The position numbers were made by a program, and so were the translations under genes. 18,304 nt of DNA, from the NCBI GenBank assembly GCA_027297845.1, contig JAPUHG010000242.1, forward strand, positions 1 to 18,304, read 5' to 3'. The notes beneath the pieces are model-generated. The model saw nothing but the letters and a program-made list of their open reading frames with translations. It was not told where the DNA came from and ran no database searches. The DNA comes from Gammaproteobacteria bacterium (GTDB lineage: Bacteria > Pseudomonadota > Gammaproteobacteria > Steroidobacterales > MnTg04). Of this stretch, positions 1 to 8,225 are shown piece by piece; position 1 is the stretch's first letter, and each line of letters begins with the position of its first letter.

Positions 1-230
1 TCGTTAGCGACGAATGAACTCTCATCCAGCGAACTGATATTGAAAAACTGCCCGTCGCGGATCGCTACCGATGCGATAAAGGGTGTAGAGTCGGAGCCCG
101 AGTAAACCGTCACGTTTTCAACCAGGAGGTCCACCGGAATAGGCGCGGGCGAGCACCCGAAAAGGCCGACGAGTAACGCTACACATAGAAGATTTCCGCT
201 TCCAGCGATCCTTGCAAAAACTACTTTCAC
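1..230 (-). CDS. Lipoprotein, amidohydrolase-like N-terminus (partial)
   Basis: Only the first 76 codons are in the window; the gene runs off the left edge. The frame starts at GTG (228-230), the only start codon available after an in-frame stop at 249-251. A GGGAG ribosome-binding site lies 10 bases upstream (241-245). The N-terminus has basic residues, a hydrophobic stretch and a lipobox-like LFGC at residues 24-27, so an exported lipoprotein is likely. Phe at -2 is unusual but tolerated. The mature part begins with a hydrophobic-acidic strand, then a TVYSG...FIASVAIRDGQF pattern (about residues 39-64). That is typical of the small beta-sandwich opening metal-dependent amidohydrolases of the YtcJ/imidazolonepropionase type. 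The metal-binding part is outside the window, so the enzyme class is an inference and no substrate can be named. Confidence 0.6.
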   Translation of the reverse strand, partial: MKVVFARIAGSGNLLCVALLVGLFGCSPAPIPVDLLVENVTVYSGSDSTPFIASVAIRDGQFFNISSLDESSFVAN

Positions 231-326
231 TCTCCGATCACTCCCACTTTAACGGAGCCGATATCGTGGACAATAAAAGGAAAATTTACAATCCGATTTG
301 CCCATCGATCCCAATCACCTGGGAAA

Positions 327-350
327 GTCCGCTTCTGGCCGAAAGCGGAC
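327..350. repeat. Perfect 8-bp-stem palindrome, possible dispersed intergenic repeat
   Basis: GTCCGCTT (327-334) and AAGCGGAC (343-350) form a perfect 8-bp stem with an 8-base loop. CCAAT at 311-315 and ATTGG at 351-355 add a looser outer arm. It lies between the DUF6090-like gene and the lipoprotein gene. Only three T residues follow the stem on the minus strand, so it is a poor intrinsic terminator. The composition resembles short GTCCGCTT-type palindromes that I recall as common in proteobacterial intergenic DNA; that resemblance is from memory. The rest of the 231-434 spacer shows nothing else I can support. Confidence 0.5.
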
Positions 351-434
351 ATTGGTGCCGAATCATATGCTGGTGTTAGCTTATTGCCTTATTTTGCGAG
401 ACAGCGCCTCGATGCTGAATAAGAGTACCTGCTT

Positions 435-1148
435 CTAAAGCAGCGCAAGAATATCATTTGCGGTGTTCGCCATTGTCGCATGCCAAACCTGGTAATAGAC
501 CTGGTATTCGATTAACCGATGCACTGCCCGCTGAAACTCAGGGTCGGCCGCCATTCCGGCAATATCGAATGCAATGATCTCACCCGGGAGAAACATCTCG
601 CCGGCTCGCCGACGCACTGTTTCGTAGCTGAAATGTCGTCCAAAGACGATCTCATGACTTCTCTGTCCTTCCCAAAATTGTGCAAAAAGCAAATTCGCCT
701 TTGCATGCAATTCATCGTACTTGCTAAGGACGGAGCGCAGTTCCTCATTTTGAATCAGGCGTATTTGCCCGCTGGAGACTAAATCGACATACGTGTCGGA
801 CCGCCGGGCACCCGTGTTGTACCACAATGCACGCTGAAGACCTCGGCGAACACTGACTTCCTCCTCTGGCGTTACTGTGCCCGTTTCAAGTGACAGCAAA
901 ACAGTATTGAGCGCCACGATTACGCCACGATGGAAGTCGAGCGCCTCGTCGACTTCAGTCTTGATTTCTTCGAAATCGGCGCTCAGGTGATCGAGGATTT
1001 CGGTTTCGCGCAGGCGATCATGTCGAGTGTCGTTCCACGCACTGACCTGGAGGCCAAGAAAGATACCGACGACAACAATCGCCAGGTCCAGCATGACCGC
1101 CAGCCAATTCTGCGCACCAATATGCTGCGAGATACGGCGAAAGAGCAT
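435..1148 (-). CDS. DUF6090-like single-span membrane protein
   Basis: This 237-residue protein opens with a short amphipathic stretch (MLFRRISQ) and one transmembrane helix at about residues 17-36. The helix lies inside a motif with NW at 14-15, a DLAIVVVGIFLGLQ core and a WND end. That N-terminal signature is shared by membrane proteins annotated as DUF6090 or simply hypothetical in Gammaproteobacteria and Bacteroidetes; no biochemical role is known to me. The remaining 200 residues are mostly helical and acidic, with a possible coiled coil at about 45-80 and no catalytic motif I can recognise. The ATG at 1148 has an AGGAA ribosome-binding site six bases upstream (1155-1159). A TATACT hexamer at 1178-1183 on the minus strand could be its -10 box, with no good -35. 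Family assignment is moderate; function is unknown. Confidence 0.75.
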   Translation of the reverse strand: MLFRRISQHIGAQNWLAVMLDLAIVVVGIFLGLQVSAWNDTRHDRLRETEILDHLSADFEEIKTEVDEALDFHRGVIVALNTVLLSLETGTVTPEEEVSVRRGLQRALWYNTGARRSDTYVDLVSSGQIRLIQNEELRSVLSKYDELHAKANLLFAQFWEGQRSHEIVFGRHFSYETVRRRAGEMFLPGEIIAFDIAGMAADPEFQRAVHRLIEYQVYYQVWHATMANTANDILALL

Positions 1149-1276
1149 GATCGGTTCCTGGCTAATCGGCAGCGCTCAGTATACGCCATAGAAATGCTCG
1201 CAATTAGCGGTCGAGATCGCTTTGGGAAGAAGGTATTTACTTGGATCGAACCGGGTCTACTGATACGGGAATAGTC

Positions 1277-1837
1277 TCAATGGCCACCCATCGCTTCTTT
1301 TTCGATGACATCGCGGTTGGCTTTTAGAATACGCCGCGTAATTTCTTCGTTCGGACGACCATCGAGTCGGCAGATTACTTCGGGTAATTCATGCCAGTCG
1401 CGCCCCCAGCTCATGAAACGAATAGAATCCGAAACCACCAGGCGGATCAATTCCTGACGCGTTACAAAATCGCGCCGCTCCGGGTGTCTTGTTTGTCCTT
1501 TCTTGGCAGCCTCCGCGATGGACTCGTCGGTTTCGATTAATGGAATAAAGCGCTCGCCGCTTTCCCTGCCGACCATGTTGGCAAGCACTCGCATCAATTC
1601 GAGACTCTTGGAAAAAGAACTGTTACCGGCTTTAACTTCGCTCTCCATTTTTTTGGCGAGCGTGACTACTCGCTTACGCGCAAGTTTGAGTAATTCCGGA
1701 TTTGGTCGTTGGTGGGGAGGCCAGTTTCGTTTTGCCTGGTATTCGTCTTCGTCAAGATCGGCAAACTTCAGGTGCTGGTCGATGCTGGTCAACCAGTTTT
1801 TGAGCGTTGCGGCAACGCGTTTGTCCGAGCTTGTCAT
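1277..1837 (-). CDS. Hypothetical helical protein, unidentified
   Basis: I do not recognise this 186-residue protein. It is charged, with no signal peptide or membrane segment, and is predicted by eye to be almost all helix. There is a Lys/Arg/Glu-rich middle (about residues 50-80) and a Trp-rich C-terminal part (SWGRDWHELP, about 143-152). The start is set at ATG 1837 because AAGGA (1846-1850) sits eight bases upstream. A TTG seven codons further up would also be in frame but would place that AAGGA inside the coding sequence. A likely promoter lies just upstream (-10 at 1867-1872). It precedes the DUF6090-like gene on the same strand by 128 bases, so the two could be co-transcribed. The coding frame is convincing from length and codon use; the function is open. 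Confidence 0.7.
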   Translation of the reverse strand: MTSSDKRVAATLKNWLTSIDQHLKFADLDEDEYQAKRNWPPHQRPNPELLKLARKRVVTLAKKMESEVKAGNSSFSKSLELMRVLANMVGRESGERFIPLIETDESIAEAAKKGQTRHPERRDFVTRQELIRLVVSDSIRFMSWGRDWHELPEVICRLDGRPNEEITRRILKANRDVIEKEAMGGH

Positions 1838-1866
1838 GATCACAATCCTTGTTCTCAAGACTTGGC

Positions 1867-1898
1867 AGTATACGGATTTTGAGTGTGCCTTTGAGTGT
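1867..1898 (-). promoter_or_regulatory. Putative promoter with a 12-bp-period direct repeat
   Basis: On the minus strand a TATACT -10 hexamer (1867-1872) lies about 30 bases before the ATG at 1837, giving a 5' leader of roughly 23 bases. The -35 position is poor (CTCAAA), but the -35 area holds a 9-bp direct repeat, ACACTCAAA, at 1878-1886 and 1890-1898. The repeats start 12 bp apart. Direct repeats over a weak -35 suggest an activator or repressor site; this is inference. Confidence 0.4.
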
Positions 1899-1957
1899 CT
1901 GACTCGAGCTTTTCAAAAATGATGCTCAAAAATTGGGAACAAAAAACCAGAACCCCT

Positions 1958-1994
1958 AAAAAAACCTGCATTATGTGCTCTGCTGGCTTTTTTT
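1958..1994 (-). terminator. Putative intrinsic terminator after the NhaC-type gene
   Basis: Read on the minus strand, an A7 run, a short stem (CC/GG and GCA/TGC around a mismatch, 10-base loop) and a T7 run (1958-1964) follow directly on the antiporter stop codon. The stem is short, but the A-tract/T-tract pairing extends it and would work in either direction. This is the only terminator-like site in the 134-bp spacer. Confidence 0.4.
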
Positions 1995-3669
1995 ATGACG
2001 TTGCTGGTTGCGCCTCCGCTTTCCGTCCGACGAACCGAACAACAGCAAAAATGGCACCGGCACCGACAAGAAGGCTGGCCCACCAGGGGAAGCCATAACC
2101 CGTTGGTACGGTGCCAATGAGCAGTGCCAGCGCTCCCGCGGTCATCGCGTATGGCAACTGAGTGCGTACGTGATCGACGTGGTCGCAGGACGACGCGAGC
2201 GAGGACAATACGGTTGTATCGGAAATCGGCGAACAATGATCGCCCCAGACGGAACCGCTCAGCACGCAGGCAATGGTAGAAAAGAAGATTGCCGATTGGG
2301 TCGGGTCTCCACCGGCCAGCATTGACCACGCCAGCGGAATTACCAACGGCATCAGGATGCCCATCGCACCCCAGCTGCTGCCGGTTGCGAAGGCGGTGAA
2401 TGCGGCGACGATAAAGGTAACCGCGGGTAACATACCGACGGGCAGGCTGTCGCCAAGCATGCCAACAAGGTAGGGGCCGGTACCCAGCAAAGTCGTAACG
2501 TTGGACAATGACCAGGCCAGGATCAGGATAATCATGGCCAGGAACATCCCGCGCGCACCCTTGTACCAGGCATCGATAATCTGCTCGAGGGTCATCAATT
2601 TTTGCACCAGGCTCAGGATAATTGCCGTCAAGACTCCCAGTAACGAGCCCCAGACCAGGGCGAGATAGGCATCGGCAGCACCCAGGATATCGCGTAGCCC
2701 GGCATCGTGGCCGACATCCGCAGCGCCGGTCATGTACATACTCCCGATCACCCCGACAACCAGGACGGCAATCGGCAAGAAAGCGTTCATGGCTCGTTTG
2801 GGGCAATCCTCTGGCGGCGTAAAGCTGTTGTCTTTCTGGGCCGAGTCATCCACGGTGGCACCCGGGGCAAGCAATTGACCCGTGGTTATCGCTCGATGCT
2901 CCGCTTCGTACATCGGCCCGTAATCGCGCCCCGTATACGCGATGACAAAAACCATAAACAGGGCCAGGAAAGGATAGAAGCTGTACAAAATCGATGTCAG
3001 GAAGACCTCGTAGGCGGAAACGTCGATCGCTCCGAGTTGGGTCAGCGCGTCACCGATCAGACCGACCTCGTAGCCTATCCAGGTCGTAATCAACGCGATA
3101 CAGGAAACCGGGGCCGCCGTAGAATCCACAATATAGGCCAGTTTTTCTCGCGATATTCTCAATTTATCGGTAACCGGCCGCATCGTGTTTCCGACCACCA
3201 GGGTATTGGCGTAATCATCGATGAATATTGCGATGCCCATGCCGGCTGTGGCCAGCTGCCCATGGCGACGGTTGTCCGCTTTTTTCACCAGGGTTTCGAC
3301 GATGCCCTGCATGCCGCCGTTCTTTGAAATGATGCCAACCATCCCGCCGATCATGAAGGAAAAAACCATGACTGCTGCGTGGTCCGCATTTGCCACTGCG
3401 CCGGTGACATGAATGGCGAGGCTGTCCAGCGTACCGCTCCACAGGCCGGGAATATCCAGCCCGTGAAGTCCCCAGCTACCAAGCACAACGCCGAGAAACA
3501 AGGCCGGGATAACACTGCGTGTGGCCAGCGCGAGTCCGATCGTGAACAGGGGTGGCAGCAAACTGAAAAACATCGGGTTGTCAGGTGTGGATGCAGGTTC
3601 TGCTATTGCGGTCAGTGGTGTTGCTAAAATGGTGAGAATCGCCAGCGAAATCCAGAGTCTTTTATGCAT
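1993..3669 (-). CDS. NhaC family Na+/H+ antiporter
   Basis: This 558-residue inner-membrane protein has about 11-12 hydrophobic helices and fits the Na_H_antiporter (NhaC) family, which exchanges Na+ for protons and sometimes an organic acid. Diagnostic features are the PPLFTIGLALATRSVIPALF stretch near the N-terminus, the charged GIAIFIDDYANTLVVGNTMR core (about residues 143-162, with the paired Asp expected in ion transport), TAAPVSCIALITTW, and the C-terminal TGSSWGAMGILMPL and WGDHCSPISDTT motifs. The ATG at 3669 is preferred over the upstream start at 3711. It follows GGGA six bases upstream and gives a clean cleavable-type N-terminus (MHKRLWISLAILTILATPL, then TAIAEP). The gene begins 51 bases after etfA on the same strand, so co-transcription with etfBA is plausible. 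The family call is strong; the substrate is not determined. Confidence 0.88.
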   Translation of the reverse strand: MHKRLWISLAILTILATPLTAIAEPASTPDNPMFFSLLPPLFTIGLALATRSVIPALFLGVVLGSWGLHGLDIPGLWSGTLDSLAIHVTGAVANADHAAVMVFSFMIGGMVGIISKNGGMQGIVETLVKKADNRRHGQLATAGMGIAIFIDDYANTLVVGNTMRPVTDKLRISREKLAYIVDSTAAPVSCIALITTWIGYEVGLIGDALTQLGAIDVSAYEVFLTSILYSFYPFLALFMVFVIAYTGRDYGPMYEAEHRAITTGQLLAPGATVDDSAQKDNSFTPPEDCPKRAMNAFLPIAVLVVGVIGSMYMTGAADVGHDAGLRDILGAADAYLALVWGSLLGVLTAIILSLVQKLMTLEQIIDAWYKGARGMFLAMIILILAWSLSNVTTLLGTGPYLVGMLGDSLPVGMLPAVTFIVAAFTAFATGSSWGAMGILMPLVIPLAWSMLAGGDPTQSAIFFSTIACVLSGSVWGDHCSPISDTTVLSSLASSCDHVDHVRTQLPYAMTAGALALLIGTVPTGYGFPWWASLLVGAGAIFAVVRFVGRKAEAQPATS

Positions 3670-3720
3670 GATTTTTCCCACTCTCCTGGTTATTCTCTGG
3701 GCCGTCGCCAATGCGCCGTT

Positions 3721-4662
3721 TCAAAGTAGTTTTTCGAGTTCGGGGATGATAGTGAACAGGTCGCCAACCAGACCGATATCGGCAACTTCGAATATTGGTG
3801 CGTCCGCATCCTTGTTGATGGCGACGATGGTACCGGCATCCTTGATCCCGGTAACGTGTTGAATCGCGCCAGAGATACCGATCGCGATGTACAAATCGGG
3901 AGCGATGATTTTTCCCGTTTGGCCCACCTGATGGTCGTTGGCGATATAACCGGCATCGACTGCCGCCCTCGATGCGCCAACGGCGGCGCCGAGTCGGTCG
4001 GCGAGTTGGTAAATCAGTTTGAAATTTTCTTCGCTGCCCAATGCTCTACCGCCGGAAATCACAACGGCCGCGCTTTGCAGATCGGGGCGACCGCCCGCAT
4101 CTGAGCCGCTGGTTCCGACATACCTGGTGTGGTCGGGTAATTCGACATCGATAGCCTGTGTTTCGATAGCGCCACTGCCGCCGCCAGCGGCGGTGGCATA
4201 AGACGCGGTACGCACCGTGCCCACGACCTTATCCTGTTCGCGGACTTCGACGGTGACGATCGCGTTGCCGGCGAAGATCGGTCTTTGAAAACGATAGTTC
4301 GCGAGCACCGACATGATATCGCTGACCTGGGCAACACCGAGCAGGGCGGCGACGCGTGGCAGCAGATCCTTGCCAAAGGTGGTCGATGGGCCCAGCACAT
4401 GGCTGTAGTTTTCAGCCAGCTTGGCCAACTGCGGGGCCTGAACCGCGGCCAGGGCGTGTTCATTCGCGTCGTTGTCCACGCGGATGACCTGCCTGACGCC
4501 GTCCAGGGCGGCCGCCTGTTCGCAGACACGCTGACCGTCTTTGGCCAGAACGGCAATATCACATTCCAGCCCGGAAAATTCACCGGCGCAGCTAAGACAA
4601 CGCGCGGTACTCGGATTGAGTTGTTCACCGTCATGCTCGGCGATGATCAGGATTCGGCCCAT
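3721..4662 (-). CDS. etfA: Electron transfer flavoprotein alpha subunit
   Basis: EtfA (313 residues, normal length) pairs with EtfB to form the soluble FAD-containing ETF heterodimer. ETF takes electrons from acyl-CoA and other dehydrogenases and passes them to ETF:ubiquinone oxidoreductase. The N-terminal domain starts MGRILIIAEHDG. The C-terminal FAD-binding domain is complete: SGGRALGS (203-210), GASRAAVDAGY (229-239), QVGQTGK (245-251), GISGAIQH (262-269) and the NKDADAPIFEVADIG signature (283-297). The ATG shares one base with the etfB stop (TGATG), indicating translational coupling. Beta-oxidation genes and the ETF-QO gene are not in this window, so the dehydrogenases served cannot be named. 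Confidence 0.96.
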   Translation of the reverse strand: MGRILIIAEHDGEQLNPSTARCLSCAGEFSGLECDIAVLAKDGQRVCEQAAALDGVRQVIRVDNDANEHALAAVQAPQLAKLAENYSHVLGPSTTFGKDLLPRVAALLGVAQVSDIMSVLANYRFQRPIFAGNAIVTVEVREQDKVVGTVRTASYATAAGGGSGAIETQAIDVELPDHTRYVGTSGSDAGGRPDLQSAAVVISGGRALGSEENFKLIYQLADRLGAAVGASRAAVDAGYIANDHQVGQTGKIIAPDLYIAIGISGAIQHVTGIKDAGTIVAINKDADAPIFEVADIGLVGDLFTIIPELEKLL

Positions 4663-5411
4663 CAGGCGAGACCCTTCTGTTTTAGTTCTGCGATCAGTTC
4701 GGCGGCGTCGGCAACGATTTTTCCCTTTTGCCTCGTCTGCGGGGGTTCAGTCTGCAAAACACTAACCCGCGCTTCCGGCGTGATACCCAATTTTTCAAGG
4801 TCGGTGGTGGAGAGCGGCTTGCGCTTCGCCTTCATGATGTCCGGCATCTTCACGTAGCGCGGTTCGTTCAGGCGCAAATCGCTGGTGATGACGGCCGGCA
4901 GATCAATTTCAATGGTCTCCAGGCCGGCGTCTACCTCACGAACTGCGGTCGCAGTGGTCCCGAAAAGCGTCAGCTTCGAGACAAAGGTCGCTTGTGGGCG
5001 CCCCCATAGCGCCGCCAGCATTTGACCTGTCTGATTGTTGTCGCCATCGATGGCTTGCTTGCCAAGCATGATCAGACCCGGCTTCTCCGTTTCGGCAACC
5101 TGCACCAGGATGCGGGCAATATCCAGCGGTTCCAGCGCATCCTCGGTGCGTACATGAATTGCGCGATCAGCACCCATCGCAAGACCGGTTCGTAGTTGCT
5201 GTTGACAATCGTCAGCGCCGATACCGACGACGACGACTTCTTCGGTCTCACCTTTTTCGCGGATTCTCAGCGCTTCCTCGAGAGCGATTTCGTCGAAAGG
5301 GTTGACGCTCATCTTGACGCCGTCGGTGATCACGCCGCTGCCATCGCTCATGACGCGAATACGCACGTTATAGTCAACCGCCCGTTTGAGGCAGACCAGA
5401 ATTCTATCCAT
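4662..5411 (-). CDS. etfB: Electron transfer flavoprotein beta subunit
   Basis: EtfB (249 residues) is the AMP-binding partner of EtfA. Visible hallmarks are the N-terminal ILVCLKRAVDYNVRIRV strand, KMSVNPFDEIALEEALR (33-49), the AMP-binding IDGDNNQTGQMLA loop (121-133), and the DLRLNEPRYVKMPDIMKAKR segment (178-197). That last segment contains the recognition loop contacting partner dehydrogenases. It is first in the minus-strand group etfB-etfA-antiporter. The ribosome-binding site is weak (a GGGA well upstream). The gene diverges from the AddB-like gene across a 156-bp spacer carrying two adjacent palindromes. Confidence 0.96.
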   Translation of the reverse strand: MDRILVCLKRAVDYNVRIRVMSDGSGVITDGVKMSVNPFDEIALEEALRIREKGETEEVVVVGIGADDCQQQLRTGLAMGADRAIHVRTEDALEPLDIARILVQVAETEKPGLIMLGKQAIDGDNNQTGQMLAALWGRPQATFVSKLTLFGTTATAVREVDAGLETIEIDLPAVITSDLRLNEPRYVKMPDIMKAKRKPLSTTDLEKLGITPEARVSVLQTEPPQTRQKGKIVADAAELIAELKQKGLA

Positions 5412-5458
5412 GAAGTCGCTGTTTTCCCGTCAGAATGGCGCTGCCTATAGAAGCACGA

Positions 5459-5490
5459 TTGCCCATAACGGGCAAGCCGCGTACGCGGCT
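5459..5490. repeat. Two adjacent palindromes in the etfB/addB-like divergent spacer
   Basis: TTGCCC (5459-5464) and GGGCAA (5470-5475) make a perfect 6-bp stem with a 5-base loop. It is joined directly, sharing A5475, to a perfect 16-bp palindrome AGCCGCGTACGCGGCT (5475-5490). They sit in the middle of the only regulatory space for both divergent genes. They could be operators or a small REP-like element. I found no convincing -35/-10 pair on either strand in the spacer. Confidence 0.55.
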
Positions 5491-5567
5491 GGACCGTATT
5501 GCTGAATTTTCTCCGATGATCGCCGCATGCTGAACTGCGCGCCAGGATTGGTTACTCTCCACAAGGA

Positions 5568-8225
5568 ATGCAGGAGTTGCTGGATGTGATGTCACCGGAT
5601 CCAAAACTGATTGAAGCGCTGGACGCCGGTTGCCTGGTGGTCACCGCTAACCAGCGGTTGGCGCGAACTTTGCGTAGCGAATACGCGCTGGCGATGCAGG
5701 AACGAGGTAAAAAAGCCTGGCAAACGCCGAATATTCTTAACTGGCAGGCGTGGATCAAGACCCGCTGGTTGAAGAACCGGGGTGATGGTCCTGGTGAAGT
5801 GCTGCTCAGCGAAGCGCAGGCGGAAAGTATCTGGGAGCAGATAGTTGCCGCTGATTTGAACATTCAGAGCGGTAGAAGGCTGGCCAGGACCGCACGCAAA
5901 GCCTGGCAACTGACGCAGGAATGGCGAATCCCGTACGCCGAGTTGAAGCAACATACAAACCCGGACTCGCGGAGCCTGGCAGGCTGGATACAAAGTTATG
6001 AGAAATACCTGGCCGAGCGGGATTGGGTAGATCCACTAACGCTCGAAGAGCACATCGACGGCGATTCTTCGGTCGGCGATATTCGTCTGGCCGGATTTTT
6101 TGAGCTGAATCCCCGTCAGGAGTGGTTGCTGGAAAAATTTCGCTCAGTCGGTGTGAAGGTTGCGACACTTTCGCGCGCGGTTGCCAGGCCTGCATATGAA
6201 TTACGAGTCTGTTCCGATCCGGAACAGGAACTAATAGCGGCCGCATCGTGGGCAGTTGATCGTCTGCATGAGCAAGCCGATCTGTCGCTGGGGATTATCG
6301 TTCCCCGGCTCGCGCAACAACAAGATGCGGTTGAAAGAATTTTTACTCGCCTGTTGCAGCCCGGAAAAAATTTACCTGGCGCTGACGCAGGTCGACCGGT
6401 TTTTCATTTATCGACCGGCAGGCCATCGCTGGAGCAACACCTGATCAAGGATGCGCTGCTTGCTTTGCAGTTGGTCATCAGCGGGCTGGACAGTCACGAA
6501 CTCAGCCGCTTTCTACGCTCACCCTATTTTCGAACGGGTGCCAGTCTGTGGCAAAGATCCAGATTGGATGTCGCGTTCCGTTCACGCTGGATGGAATCGG
6601 CAAGCCCGGCCAATATCGCATGGCAATGCGGGGACAAGGAAAATCTGAAAATTCTGCGGGAGCAGATGCAGGAATTGCAAAACCTGCGGCCTGGTAACGC
6701 CCGCGCCGAGCCGGCGGAATGGGCGGGGAAATTCTCTGTCTGGCTGGGCCGGCTTGGCTGGCCAGGTGAGCGTAGTCTCAGCAGTCATGAGTTTCAGGCG
6801 ACCGCGCACTGGAACAAGCTACTGAATGAATTGGGCAGAGTAGGGGCCATTAGCGGCCCGCTGTCGGCACGAATGACGCTGGAGCGGTTGCTTGGCCTCG
6901 CGTCTGGTACCGAATTTCAGCCGCAGGCGGTTGCGGCCGCGGTGCAGGTTATGGGCACACTTGAAGCGGCGGGCTCCAGATTCGACGCGGTCTGGATCAG
7001 TGGACTGGATGACGTGTCATTTCCGGCGGCGCCGGAACCGGCGGCATTGATCCCGGTGACTTTGCAGAAAAAGTATGGTCTCCCGGGTGTCACGGCTGAG
7101 CGTGCATTCGAGTTTGCCGATCGGCTGATCGACGCTCTGGGTCACAGTGCGCCCGAGGTCGTGCTGTCATGGCCAAAAACCGTCGATGATGAGCCGCGCC
7201 GGGTAAGCCCATTGCTCCACAGATTATCCGCCAAGCCACTTGTCGTAATGGAGCAGGAAAGTCAGGCGGCCAATCCGGTTGCCGCGAGCCTGTTGGCGTC
7301 AGAAACCGAGTCGCTCAAAGATTTCATAGGGCCATCGATTGCGGGTTCCGATAAACAAAAGGGTGGCAGCGGCATTTTCACCCACCAGTCGCAATGCCCA
7401 TTCAGGGCATACGCAGTGGTTCGCCTGGCTGCGGAGAATCTGGATACGCCTGAACCCGGAATTTCCCCAACCCTGAAAGGCGATCTTGCCCACACGACGC
7501 TGGAATTCTTGTGGCGTCAGCTAAAAGACCAGAAGAACCTGCTGGGGTGTGCGCAGAGCAAACTGGAGACTCTGATTGATGACGGTTTCGATCGCGCATG
7601 GGCAACCAGGAAATCCGAGACCATGCTGTTTGGTGATGGTCTCAGGCAACTCGAAAAGAACCGGCAACGAAAGCTGATTTTACGCCTGCTCGAATACGAG
7701 AAGACCCGTGCTGCGGATTTTCGCGTGGTGCAGACCGAGGAGTTGGTCGTCACTGAAGTCGGTGGCTTGACCATCGGCATGAAAATCGATCGTGTCGATG
7801 AGTTGCTCAATGATGGTCGCCAACTGATCATCGATTACAAAACCGGCAAGGACAAGGCGCGTGATTCGCTGGGCGCGCGGCCGTTCAAACCGCAACTGGC
7901 CGTTTATGCAGTCGGCTCTGAAAAAGTGCTAGCCGGGGTCTGTATTGCGCGACTGAATGCGGAGAGTTGCGACTACGACAGCATACTCGCCGATGCGGTG
8001 CTGGCTCCCAAGGCGAAAGAGTACCGGGGCAGTAGCCGCCGCGGAGAGGAAACGACTAACTGGGACGAACTGTTGAGCGCGTGGCAGCAGAGGCTGGGAG
8101 TACTCGGCGCGGCATTCAGGGCTGGCGATGCGCGTACCGATCCAATGCGTGGCGCCTGCGATTACTGCACTCTGAGCGCAGCTTGTCGAATCCTTGAATA
8201 TCCCGTTCAAGGTGAGCGGTCATGA
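5568..8225 (+). CDS. AddB-like PD-(D/E)XK nuclease (DNA repair, TIGR03623 type)
   Basis: This 885-residue protein matches the 'probable DNA repair protein' family related to AddB, which works with an AddA helicase-nuclease on double-strand DNA ends. The N-terminal region (VVTANQRLARTLRSEYA, about 22-38) replaces the Walker A motif of classical AddB, so it probably does not hydrolyse ATP. The C-terminal nuclease has D741 and D744 (KIDRVDE), then IIDYKTGK with D756 and K758, and QLAVYAVG downstream. C610 (SQCPFRAY) together with C864, C867 and C873 (CDYCTLSAAC) is the spacing of an AddB-type 4Fe-4S clamp around the nuclease domain. The start is uncertain: ATG 5568 has AAGGA touching it with no spacer. 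GTG 5586 or ATG 5589 would use AGGAG at 5572-5576. The stop overlaps the next gene by four bases (ATGA). Confidence 0.88.
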   Translation: MQELLDVMSPDPKLIEALDAGCLVVTANQRLARTLRSEYALAMQERGKKAWQTPNILNWQAWIKTRWLKNRGDGPGEVLLSEAQAESIWEQIVAADLNIQSGRRLARTARKAWQLTQEWRIPYAELKQHTNPDSRSLAGWIQSYEKYLAERDWVDPLTLEEHIDGDSSVGDIRLAGFFELNPRQEWLLEKFRSVGVKVATLSRAVARPAYELRVCSDPEQELIAAASWAVDRLHEQADLSLGIIVPRLAQQQDAVERIFTRLLQPGKNLPGADAGRPVFHLSTGRPSLEQHLIKDALLALQLVISGLDSHELSRFLRSPYFRTGASLWQRSRLDVAFRSRWMESASPANIAWQCGDKENLKILREQMQELQNLRPGNARAEPAEWAGKFSVWLGRLGWPGERSLSSHEFQATAHWNKLLNELGRVGAISGPLSARMTLERLLGLASGTEFQPQAVAAAVQVMGTLEAAGSRFDAVWISGLDDVSFPAAPEPAALIPVTLQKKYGLPGVTAERAFEFADRLIDALGHSAPEVVLSWPKTVDDEPRRVSPLLHRLSAKPLVVMEQESQAANPVAASLLASETESLKDFIGPSIAGSDKQKGGSGIFTHQSQCPFRAYAVVRLAAENLDTPEPGISPTLKGDLAHTTLEFLWRQLKDQKNLLGCAQSKLETLIDDGFDRAWATRKSETMLFGDGLRQLEKNRQRKLILRLLEYEKTRAADFRVVQTEELVVTEVGGLTIGMKIDRVDELLNDGRQLIIDYKTGKDKARDSLGARPFKPQLAVYAVGSEKVLAGVCIARLNAESCDYDSILADAVLAPKAKEYRGSSRRGEETTNWDELLSAWQQRLGVLGAAFRAGDARTDPMRGACDYCTLSAACRILEYPVQGERS

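Noticed and set aside
930..1274. 114-residue plus-strand frame
   Set aside because: It is antisense to the DUF6090-like gene, with no ribosome-binding site and no similarity to known proteins.
1913..2806. 297-residue open frame on the minus strand
   Set aside because: It lies inside the NhaC-type antiporter in another frame; the product is low-complexity and Arg/Cys-rich with no family resemblance.
4285..4857. 190-residue frame antisense to etfA and etfB
   Set aside because: It overlaps two certain genes and has no ribosome-binding site or recognisable domain.
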